A DNA stretch of 64,000 bases from Eremophila alpestris peregrina. Lineage: Eukaryota; Chordata; Aves; Passeriformes; Alaudidae. The translations under genes and the position numbers were made by a program. Below, piece after piece: positions 39,553 to 50,270 of the stretch. The DNA lies in NCBI GenBank assembly GCA_009792885.1, contig WMCF01000008.1:16044952-16108951 (forward strand), read 5' to 3'. Each line of letters starts with the position of its first letter. Within the stretch, counting starts at the first letter, position 1. The notes under the pieces were generated by a model. It did not search any database. It was not told the origin of the DNA and was given only the letters and a program-made list of their open reading frames with translations.

Positions 39553-40222
39553 GAGGGTCTATCTCCACTTTATTAAAGCCTTTGAAGCTGCTTCCCAAAG
39601 CATTCTCCTGGAGAAACTAACTGATCATGACTTGGAGAGGTGCACTGTTTCCTTGGTGAAAAATAGTGTGGCCAGCAGGATCTGGGCAGTGATTTGAGGT
39701 TACATCTCAAATCCTGTGTTCAGTTCTGGTCCCCTCTCTACAAGAATCACATTGAGGTGCTGGAGCATGTCCAGAGAAGGGCAACTGAGCTAGTGAAGGG
39801 TCTGGAGCATAAATCTTATGAGGATCAGCTGAGGGAGCTGGGGGTGTTCAGCCTGGAGGAAAGGAGGCTCCGGGGCGACCTTATTGCAACAAATACCCTT
39901 ATCTCAAGAACTACCTGAAGAGAGGCTGTAGCCAAGTGGAGGTTTAATTTTTCTCACATGTAATACATGACAGGATGAGAGGAAATGGCCTCAAGTTGCA
40001 CCAATGGAGGTTTAGATGAGATTTAGGAAGAATTTCTTCACCGAAAGAATGATCAAATTGTTGTAACATGGAAGTGTTGGAATCACATCCCTGGGGGTAT
40101 TTAAAAGACATGTAGGTGGGGCATTTAGGGACAGTATTTAGTGATGGACTTGACAGTGCTGGGTTATTGGCTGGTACTCAGTGTTATCAGAGGTCCTTTC
40201 CAACATAAACAATTCTATGATA
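39553..40222 (+). repeat. CR1 LINE, sense, internally deleted (ORF2 pieces plus 3' end)
   Basis: The element opens with reverse transcriptase motif A, VYLHFIKAFEAA at 39557-39592, where the catalytic Asp of the usual VYLDFSKAFD is His, followed by SILLEKL. At about 39661-39668 it jumps to the C-terminal part of ORF2 (SCVQFWSPLYKNHIEVLE, VQRRATELVKGLEHKSYE, LRELGVFSLEERRLRGD; open 39694-39918), so the region with the catalytic Asp-Asp box is missing. The non-coding 3' end follows to the terminal AATTCTATGAT. It lies head to head against the inverted CR1 at 39186-39552. It is not functional. Confidence 0.93.
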
Positions 40223-42458
40223 ATTCTGCTCTGAGTGGAATTTCCAATGCAGCAGCTCTCTGGCAGCTCAGTTCCCAGGGGAAGAAGACATCTATTGCTT
40301 CCCTGCCTAAGCCCAGGATTAACAGCAATGTTGTATTTTCTCCCCATTCTGCCCAAACCAGAATTTTAACTTAAGGGCCCCTTTTTGTTACCATACGTAA
40401 GTCTGAAAAGAGTCCATAATAACCAATGTAAGTTTTTCATGTTTAAATAGAGAGTCTGCACACAGTAAAAGAGAGACAGAAGAAAAGAAGAAAGAAAGCA
40501 AAACAAATAGGACCTTGATTCCACTCACTGCAAAACTTAACAAGAGAAATTGTCCTCACTTCACTCATATGAGAAAACAAAATGCTCTGACACACACAAT
40601 CACCCTTTTACGGCCTTTCTTTCCATTTTCCTGATGCTGTTAGAGACTTCTGTCTGTAGTCAGTCATCCTTGCTGTAAATTTCTTTAAATTGTAATTGGG
40701 CAGTCTTCCAGATTCTGAAGGACCCCTTTGCCAGAGGAACTCCTGGGGACATAGCCCCTGCATAGCCCCTATTTTTTGAAATTGAGGACTGATAAATTAA
40801 TAAAGAACTGACTACCAATATGATTCTTTGTTTGTAGCAGAAATCTTGTTTTATCAGCAACGATTTTTAAGGAACCCCATTATAAAATATGTATAGTTGT
40901 ACCTTCATGTTCTTGTATTTAATTTTCTGTCAAAAAAAGCTCCACATTTAATAAGGTCGTGGTCTGTGTTTGTGTGTGTGACACTGGGAATTTGAACCTT
41001 AATCTCTTCACCTGCTACCCACCTTCTTAAGGATCACAAACATAAGCACAATTAGAATCAATTTTCCCAAATCAGCTTAATTTTTCACTCTCTCTGTGTG
41101 TCTCTTAGTCACATGCACCAGTCCCACGGATACCAGGCTGAAAGGATGGGTCAAGGCCTGTTTTATTGACAAGCAGAGCTGCCCTGGGTCACTCTCCTTC
41201 TGCTGGCAGCCTGCAGCAGGTCAGCCAGCCTTTGGGAGCCTTTGGCATGTGAGCAGGGATAGAGAGGAGAGTGGCAGGGCTGAGATTTCGGGATGGGACC
41301 TACCTGTTTTGGAGAGCAGTGGAGCTGGCTGGCAGTATTTCCAGCTGTCCTTTGGATAGCAGAAGAGTTTGTTTCTAAAGTGTGTTTTGTTTTGTAGCTC
41401 ACCCCCTAAGCTCAGCCCTGCTCCCCCCCACGAGAGGGACTTGATGTGAGTGTCAGGGGAAGCAGTGTTAGCCCAAAGTGATTTTAGCCAAATTCAACCA
41501 CCTGTTTCAGTGGGCTGACCAGGGCAGGACAGGGAGGTTTGGACCCATGGACATGGCTGGCCTTCACCCACCATGCCATATGCCCTCAAATGTTGGCTTT
41601 GAGCTTTTCCTCTCATCTTAGTGGGGTGTCATGGTCACTGGGTAACGTCTGATCTCTGTGGCACCATAACCTTCTCTCTTGGGCTTTTTGGCCTCTGGGT
41701 CGACAAATTATGACTGGTTTTGAACTCTTTAATTACAGCAAAGTTGCATCAGCTCACCTGTTCTGGCTTCTTGCACTATACTGGGGAAAAGTTCAGCAAG
41801 AGCTGGCACTATCTTTCCGGCCTAGGTTTGATATTTTAAATACAAATATCTCTCCTTTTCAGCATAGTCAGGAAAGACAGGGTCATCTTTATACCTGATA
41901 TCTCAAGCAAAGCAGTGGGTAAATATCAAAGATGTTAAGGCAAGGCAAACATAACCCTTTTATGTTAGTGGGCAGCACTAATGACACAGGGTGAAATTTA
42001 TCCTCTTATCAAAGGTCAACACAAACCTAGGCACTACTTCAAAGGTGCATTGATCCTGTTACTGGCTCCTGGCACTGAGCTGGATTTCACTGAACTCTAA
42101 AATGCATGCAAACTGATAGATTTTATATATCTGTGTAAAAAATAATAGAATGTGTTCAGATACAGACATACTCAGCAATCCATAGGAGCTATTTTGATTT
42201 TGCTAGGACAATGTATGTTTCTTTTGTCTTGTGGCCACAAATTTTGGACAATATTTGCAAGCCAGCTGGCCCCTCCTCCCACTTCATCAGTTAAAACATT
42301 CATATTCTTTGCAAATACACAATATTTACTCCAGCTTTTTGTTTACCATGAGGAAGCTGACAGTCCAGTGACTGAGTGTTTAGTACTGCAGGTACTGTTC
42401 GGTTTGAAGAGGAAAGCAAGAGTGAAGACACTGTTAAAGACATTCTTTCAGGTCTTAG

Positions 42459-42489
<31 letters not shown>

Positions 42490-44223
42490 CTATTTAATAT
42501 TTCCATGTTCAGCCATTGATCCAAGATACCAAAAAGATCTTGTAGACAGGGAAAACATGAAAGTCAAGTGAGAGGGCAGTAAAGTCAATGTAAGAGAAAG
42601 TGAAAAACTGGTGCCTTTTTGTTAGTGGTCATACACATTATTAGTGTGTTGCTGCAGAGGAGGCATGGAATTTTTGTGTATGTTTCATTTATGGTCATGC
42701 TGGCTGTGAACATGTTAATTGTAAATACTTTAAGGGAAGATACAGCATCTGCACTTGGATTTTTTTTCCTTTCTTTTGTGTTTTCTTTCTGTGGTTGTAT
42801 TTGAGCAGGGTGTGCCAATATTTGCACTCTGAGGAACAGCATCAGAATGTGTGGTATTCACCTCTAAGAGCAAAAATAATGACAACACTTCAGCTAACTC
42901 ACAGTAGCTTCATGTGCATTAGTCACTGATCCCTGTGTGCTCTAATTATAGACTGCCTTAACATTGCAAATATAGGACATAAAACAAAGACTTTGCAAAA
43001 CTTCTTTTGGTATCTCTTTTTTACTTGGTAGGTTAATGGACAAGATGCTTTAAATACAGATCCATGCTTGAAGTTGTCTTTTTCTTGAAATGTGACTGTG
43101 GCAGTTAATATTATAACAGTAGTATCAGATGAGATGGATTAGGAGGCACTTTGCTCAGGATAGGTGAACCTACCTGGTAGTGTGCTCTTCCTTTAGTGCT
43201 GGGAAAATCAGAATTTTTTTTTCATTCACAGGAGTAAGATGTAAAGAGTCTTCATAGCTGAGCTGTATTTTTTAACCTGAGTTGCTCTAAATACATAACC
43301 AAGGGCGGCTAAATCCCATATGCTGTGGCTCACTGTACAAGTTATAGTTTATTAAACTTATATTCATGAGATTATGTCAGAATTCCCTTGTTCTGTCATG
43401 TACATGATTGCTTTGGGGGTTCCAGGAGGTCAAACTTTGACAGTGTCAAGCATAATTATTTTCTGAATATATTCACACCCCCCACAAAAGCCAATGTTTG
43501 TTTGGTTTTTGCCTTATTTAAGAGTGTAGTCATTAGTTTACAACCTTTGATAAGGTTTTCTAAGCTTCAACTGAATGACTAAAATCTGTAAGAAACACAG
43601 ATTCTCTGAAGATGATGACATAGAACATATGGAATAAAAGTTTTATATTTCCATAAAAAATTCAAGCCATTATGTTTATTTTTGCACATGGATACATCTA
43701 TCTGAATGTGTTGGAGCCCATGGTGGTAAACACACAGTAATGCACATTAACATCTTTTTTTGAATTAATGATTTTATACATATAGAATAAACTAATAATC
43801 CCCCACTTCATAATGAATTTGAAGCTTATAAAATGTGACAGCTATTGATGTTCTCCATCAGTAGGCTGGAATGGTCCCCAATATAGTGAGTACTATTTGG
43901 GGTGGCAGGTTTACATAGTAAAAATGTTAATAGCATCACTGAAAAGGTAATACTACAATGAGTGGGACAGGTGGAAACACTGTGTCTGTAAGTGCAAGAC
44001 TAGGGCTCACAGCCAAGCAGAGTTGAGTTGTGGTAAACTAATATGTTGTCACCCATCCACTGAATCCACATAACCAACCTTGTGTTTGTTTCAGCTTGGG
44101 GGAAAATCATTTAATGTCAAGCTCTTTGACTGATATCTTGTCCACCAATTGTAGAAATACAATTTCACTCTGAAATTATAATAATTCATTCTCTGTTATC
44201 ACAGTAAACTTGTGTTAATAACT
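40223..44223. other. Unique DNA between CR1 copies
   Basis: No gene is recognised. The part at 41.1-41.5 kb is richer in G and C and contains overlapping chance frames on both strands; I looked for a solo LTR there and could not define its ends. A T(GT)n tract lies near 40967-40981. The (AAT)n array is listed separately. Confidence 0.5.
42461..42489. repeat. (AAT)n microsatellite, about 10 copies
   Basis: A perfect run of AAT units. It lies within an accidental plus-strand open frame (42152-42571), where it would encode ten asparagines, and on the other strand it would encode tyrosines. Neither frame is likely to be a gene. Confidence 0.95.
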
Positions 44224-45488
44224 ACACAGAATCACAGAATTGTTAGTGTTGGAAAGTTCCTCTGGAGATCATCCAGCCCTACCCCCTGCCAAGGCAGGGT
44301 CAGCTGGAGCAGGTCACACGGGAACACATCCAGGTGGGTTTGGAATGTGTCCAGAGAGGGAGACTTCATGACATCCCTGGTTAGCCTTTTTCAGTGCTCT
44401 GCCACCCTCAGTGTAAAGAAGTTCTTTGTGTTGAGGCAAAACTTCTTGTGTTTTAGTTTATGACCATTGCTCCTTGTCCTGCGACTGGGCAGCACCAAAA
44501 AGAGTCTGGCACCATCATCTTGGCACCTGCCTTTGAGATAATATGTGCATTAAGGAGATTCCCTCTCAGGTTTCTAAAGGCTAAGCAAGCCCAGCTCCTG
44601 CAAGCTCTCCTCATAAGAGAGATACTCCAGACTCCTCCATGATCTTTGTGGCCTTTGCTGGACCTCTCCAGTAGCTCCTTGTCTTGTACTCAGGAGCCCA
44701 GAATGGGACACAGCACTCCAGGTGTGCCCTCACCAGGGCTGTGTAGAGGGGCAGGATCACTTCCCTTGACCTGCTGGCCACACTCTTCCCAATGCACTCC
44801 GGGATATCCTTGGCCCTCCTGCTGCAAGGGCACCCTGCTGGCTCATGGAGAGTTTGCCATCCACTGAGACTCCCAGGTGCTTCTCAGCAGAGCTGCCCTC
44901 CAGCAAGTCAGCCCCCAGCTGGTGCTTGGGGTAACTCCTCCCCAGGTGCAGGACCTTACACTTGTCCTTTTTGAACCTTACTTTGCCTCTGCCCACTTCT
45001 CCAGCCTATCAAGGTCCCACTGAAGGGCAGCATAGCATTCAGGTGGATCAGCCACTCTCCCCAGTCTCATGCCATCATCAAGCCTGCTGAGGGTACATTC
45101 TATCCCTTCATCCAGGTCATTGCTAAACAAGTTGAATAGAACTGGATCCACTATTCATCCCTGGGGAATGCCATGGACTGCAGGCCTCCAACTGCATTCT
45201 ATTCACTGATCTCAATCCTCTGAGCTCTGTCATTCAGGCAGTTCTTGATCTATTCACTGTCTGTTCATCTAACCCATATTTCCTAAGCTTGTCTGCAAGG
45301 ATGCTGTGTGAGACACAGTCAAAAGCCTTTCTGAAGTCAATGTAGACAACATCCACTGCTCTCCCCTCACTGACCCATCCTGCCAAGTCATCATGGAAGG
45401 CTCTCAGATTGGTCAAGCATGCTTCCTCCTTGGTGAATCCATGCTAACTACTCTTGATGATCTTCTTTTCTTCTACATGCCTGGTGAT
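44224..45488 (-). repeat. CR1 LINE, longest copy, inverted, 5'-truncated in the reverse transcriptase
   Basis: The 3' terminus (ACACAGAATCACAGAATTG) is at the left and the element reads on the minus strand from about 45488. Minus-strand reverse transcriptase segments are visible. Motif A is VDVVYIDFRKAFDCVSHS (frame open 45416-45234), and the C-terminal part includes DKCKVLHLGRS and SAEKHLGVSVDGKLSMSQQ (open 44996-44757). The catalytic box region at 45061-45100 reads ECTLSRLDDGMRLG, where the family has ECTLSKFADDTKLG, so the conserved FADD is changed. Frames are broken between these pieces. The N-terminal endonuclease and ORF1 are absent. It is a dead copy of about 1.27 kb. Confidence 0.95.
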
Positions 45489-46971
45489 AAACTAAACAAA
45501 TAATATTTTTGTGCTGAAACATTTACTTGCTGCTGTGTAGTAGCTTGATTCTGGCAGCTGGTGATCTTTGCTCCTTTCACTGAGAGGAAAGCACAGCAGC
45601 TACTTTGAGGGAAGGCATCTTTTCAGCTCGTGTTCCAGTGGATACTACATAAATTGTTATTTGTGGAAAACCATAGCAACTCCTCTTATTTATTTTAAGA
45701 ATAAACAGTTGTATAAGTTCTTCTCAGAGCTCACCTCATTGTTAATTCTTTTACAAAAATATGATTTGAAAAATAAAGTATATTTCTCAAAATTATGACT
45801 GCTAATGATAAAAAAAATAATATGTATATTTATAAAATAAATAAAATAAACCAAAACAAATATTTTTCAAATTGCATTGCAATTTTCAGTAGAATAAAAA
45901 ATTCATCACTTTATGAAACAGTGAAATGGTACTGGTATATAAAGAAAAGTCATTTACAAAAGCCATATAAACCACATACTCATTTCTGGCTTCCATCTAA
46001 CCACTGGTATTCCCTTAGACAAGAAAAGGGAAAAAGTGAGTAAGAACCCTTTCCCTATCAGTAAAGAGTAGTGATGTCTGCGAAACACAAGTAAATGCCT
46101 GTGAAAGATCAACAGAATTAAGGAATGAGGGGACTGGGCCACTTGAGGATGGGGAGAGTGAGAAGGATCAGGTCCTTCTGGAGGTAGGAATGAGCAGAGT
46201 GGGCTGAGCAGGGAGGATGGAGAGCAACACCCTGACTGGGTGGGACCTGATTTCTGGGAGGCCTGGTGGGAGCAGGGAGGGGCTGGTTTTAGTGAAACAT
46301 GCAAATCTTTCTCTAGTGAAACTCCATGTAAATATATGAGGTATGTTTGGCATGTGGTCAGAAATCTGACTGATCATAGCTAGATATTTAGAAAATAGAA
46401 ATCTATTTGGCTTAATAAAAAAGTATGGAAAATATTTGCCTCCAGAACTGAGGTAAAAAGTATGATGAGCAGACCTCCTTCCCTCCTCCAGTTTCCAACA
46501 TCACTTATAATTTTTTTATTTACTTCAACAGAAGGAGATTTCTTTAAAATTAAAAGAAGAAAAAGTGTTTGCAGAGAGTTTTGGCTTGTTAGTTGTCTGC
46601 CTGCCCAGAAAGTGCTGCTCACTTTCCTCTTCCTTTCCTTAAGTGAAAATATTAGTCTTCAGCTGGGGTTACCAGCACTAGACGTGAAGGGTTTTGCCCT
46701 TCTGCTCCTCTCTGCTGATGCCCATTCAGGGAGCTCTCTTAGCTTTGCAGCTTTCCCCAAAGGCTGAAATTCAGGGGGCTATGGCATGGATAGCTGTAGC
46801 TGTCATCAGTAACAGAAGAGAAAAATGAAGATAGCCACTAGAAAAACTCAATTTAATGGAACAGATATTTTCTGTTTTAATGAAAACAACCTTAATGAAA
46901 AATTGCTGGTTAGCTCACCCCTCAGGTCTTCTCTAAATATGTCAGATATGCCATTTTAGTTATTTACCTCT
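45489..46971. other. Unique DNA, nothing recognised
   Basis: AT-rich at 45780-45860 (A/T low complexity), then a G-rich patch at about 46130-46290. Open frames on both strands are of chance length. No gene or RNA is recognised. Confidence 0.5.
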
Positions 46972-47060
46972 GGTAGAATCACTGAATCATTTAAATTGGA
47001 GAATACCTTTAAGACCATCAAATTCAACCGTAAGACTAACACTGCCACAATTGGTTGGAA
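46972..47060 (-). repeat. CR1 LINE, terminal 3' tail, inverted
   Basis: AGAATCACTGAATCATTTAA, then ATTGGAGAATACCTTTAAGACCATC, then AAATTCAACCGTAAGACTAACACTGCCAC, is the inverted terminus of a bird CR1 subfamily (AATCATAGAATCATTTAGGTTGGAAAAGACCTTTAAGATCATC). Only about 90 bp remain, with many changes. Confidence 0.8.
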
Positions 47061-50000
47061 GCTAAGTCTCTGCAAAGTTTAGTTTTTTATATTAAATTAT
47101 GTATTTTAATGTTAGAATGCCCCTTGACTCACTAGTATAATGATGCTTCAAGAGCAGCAAATTATCCTAATACAGTAGTAGAGTTTTGTGACATTTGCCA
47201 GTTTATCTTTGGTTACATCAGGAAGGGAAATTATACTTGTTTTCCTCTTCTGTGTAATTACTTTTTGCATTGCATCTCATGCTTCACTCATTAAGTTCTG
47301 AGCTTACTGAGATGACAGATCAAGAGGCTTTTATGTTTTGTTTGGAATTTAAATATTCTAGATATCCAGACAGTGTATAGACACCTACTCACACAGGTAT
47401 GTATGGGTGCTTGTGTGGCTGTGCTTCTATATAATAGAGCAGTAAATATTTCCATAGAGATTCCAGTTGATTAACTTCTTGTCAAATACTTGACTTTCTT
47501 CCATTTTTCAAAACATTATATCTACAATTGCTGCCTTTAGGGCTTTAAAATAATTTGTTTGTAAACCTTGCTTTCATATATTCATACTTACAATTTCAAT
47601 CACAATAATAGGTATTATTATAGCACTAATCAGAGATGCACCAGATATTTTCATTGAACAAAAAGAGAAAGAAAACAGAAGCTCATCTAAAAAAGGCTTT
47701 ATGAGTTAGGTTTCAGTATGAGATGGTTAGTTGATCATCAATATTGTCCATTTAATATCAATATTAGAGATGACCATTACAGTATGTGAAATAACTCTTC
47801 ACTCTTCTTTGACATTTTATCATGCATGTCTTCTCCAAAAGACATTTCTAAGATTAGCAGAAGAAATTTTCCCCTGAAAATGTTAAATAGTGTCTCATAT
47901 TTTGTTTTTTGTATCTTCTCTCTTTTCTTTCTCTGCCTCTCTAATTTTTTCCTGAGTTTACCAATTCAATTTTAATAGGGAAAATTTCCAGTCAAAACTC
48001 TAGTTAGTTCTATCCACTGGAGAGTATTTTTAGAGAAAATGTTCTTAAGGACAAAAGTCAGTACTTACATTACAGAGGAGAGAAAATAGGCTGAAATGGA
48101 GGTGGGAAAATAAGAAAACAATTATCAACTAAGAAAGGCTATTGCTTGAAAGGCTAGCAGAGGTTCACTCCCCTTTTGGAGAAAGGAGGGTCAGAAGAGA
48201 AAAACATGAACACAAACAGGCCCATAAGAACCCAGAAAGTAATTTGTGGTTAAAAAGAGGCTATGGCTCACAGCTGAAGTATCCAAAGGCTAAAATTAGT
48301 AATAGAGCAGAGGCATGACTGTGAGCATAGTGCCAGAGATGTACTGCAGCAAAAAGAACAACTGAGACTCAGAAGGGCTAGAGAAGTGTTTTGCTTGAAT
48401 TCTGTTTTGTCAGGGAGTGAGAGAGCTTTCCTTGCTTTGAGCAAAAGAAAAATCAGAATGAATCATCAGCAAATTCCAAATCAACCTCATGAGAGAAATA
48501 GGAAATCAAGAAACAGACAACTTGATACTAAAATAATAAATGGTAGCACTAGACTTTCCCTGCAGAATCCTCTTTATCCTCATGGCAGACTAACTTCCTT
48601 AGTTCTGTACTTCTGGGGAAGCAGCAGTGCTGCTGTAGACTAATTCAAGGTCACTTCATGTATGCAGTACAAATTTGGGGAATGATTGTTCAATATTGTC
48701 AGTGCCTTGTCTTCCCTGTTAGAAAATAGTTTTATTGGGAAGGTGATGAAGCAATCAAAGGAACATATTCATCAAATCACAGACACATATGATTTAGATA
48801 AGGGGAAAATAATTCTTTTCCTTAAAAAAACAAGCACATCTGGTTACATACTGTGACTGGGCAAAGGCACGTATCATCCTATGCTTTTGAAGATAGCATG
48901 GAAGATTTATGCTCTAATTCTGTAAATCTATGTCAGACTGCTATAAATTTAGAAGTAATTTGCTTTGATAACTAACTGGAAAATTAATGTCATTCCTAAC
49001 AAGAAAGAGCATGTTTATAACATAAACGTGCTGTGATAAAATGCCCTAAGAACTAAATATCCTGGAAAGAATTTTAATTCTTATAAAGATAAGTGATTGA
49101 AGGAATGCTAATTCTCTCTTTACTAAGAGTGATGAGGAATGACTGTGCACTACAGCTACATACCAAATGTCTTGAAAAGACTTATTTTTATAGGAAAGTT
49201 TATGAACATTTTTTTTTTTCAAATGTGTTAATACACTTTAGTAGTAAAGACACATAAGGAAAATGAATATTACATTCTGAAATATGGTCCCACAATTTTA
49301 TAAAGAACTGTTATGAATAAAACACTGTAACATGCCTAGCAGTGCTGGAATCATTGCAATCAGATGTTAGGCAGGCAAAAGAACTCAGAAGAAGAAAGGG
49401 ATGTCAGTAATTTGGTGGTCAGTAAGTATTTCCAGAATTACAAATGGAAATGATTCAGTCTACAATCATGATTTTTGAAAAGCAATAAAAATGAAGCATT
49501 TCTGAGGGATATAAACCAGTTTCACATTAATGATGTAGGAAAAAAACATTTTCTGCATTTCAGATAAGTCCCAGAGTTTGTAACAAGTAATTGGGCAAAT
49601 GAAGGGTAGAACAAAAGAGCTACTGAGAAGCTTTATATATTTTTTGGTCTTACATTAAAGAAGAGAGCAAAACACAGGGACAATTGGGCTGATAACCATG
49701 AAAAAATTAAAATTATCACATTTGAAAACCAGGAAAAGACTGTGGGTTAGATGACATGGCGAGATATGCAACTGTTAGATGATAATTTTATCCATTGTGA
49801 TAAAGTGGTTATTTTCAGAGATGGTAATTTTCATGGCATTAGACATAATATTTCTTACTTTTCAAATAGTACCATGGCTTTGACAAAAAAATGTGGTTTG
49901 TTGTGAAAATGAATAATTCTAGCATGATTGTACAAAAGATGGAAACATTATTTTCATAAATTTAGAATTTTTTTTTAAGGGACTATCTTGGTTCATTTGA

Positions 50001-50204
50001 ATAAAATATTTACAAGTTCCAAATACTGATTTTATTATTTCAGCAATGTACACCATTAAACACAATGGTATGCACTTTATTAGGAGTTTTCTTTTTGGGG
50101 GGGAATTTCCTAAAAAATGATTTTTACAGGAATACAGAATTCTCTAGTGTGCACTACCAGTGTATACTATGAATCTGATATAAATTTATGGATATTTAAA
50201 TATG
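47061..50204. other. Unique AT-rich DNA, nothing recognised
   Basis: About 3 kb with only short open frames (longest 85 codons at 48386-48643, no domain) and no recognisable repeats. This is a typical deep-intron or gene-desert stretch. Confidence 0.6.
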
Positions 50205-50270
50205 CTTTGACATATTCAAAAATAAATCCTTTGACATATTCCAAATAAATCCTTTGACATATTCAAAAAC
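50205..50270. repeat. Minisatellite-like array, 23/24-bp unit, nearly three copies
   Basis: The unit CTTTGACATATTCAAAAATAAATC recurs at 50205-50228 (24 bp), 50229-50251 (23 bp, one substitution and one deletion) and 50252-50270 (partial). It is a small tandem array in AT-rich DNA. Confidence 0.95.

Noticed and set aside
41096..41460. GC-richer block considered as a solo LTR
   Set aside because: No terminal TG/CA pair with a flanking duplication could be found.
42152..42571. 139-codon plus-strand frame with a poly-Asn run
   Set aside because: The frame is extended by the (AAT)n microsatellite, which has no stop in this frame. No domain on either side.
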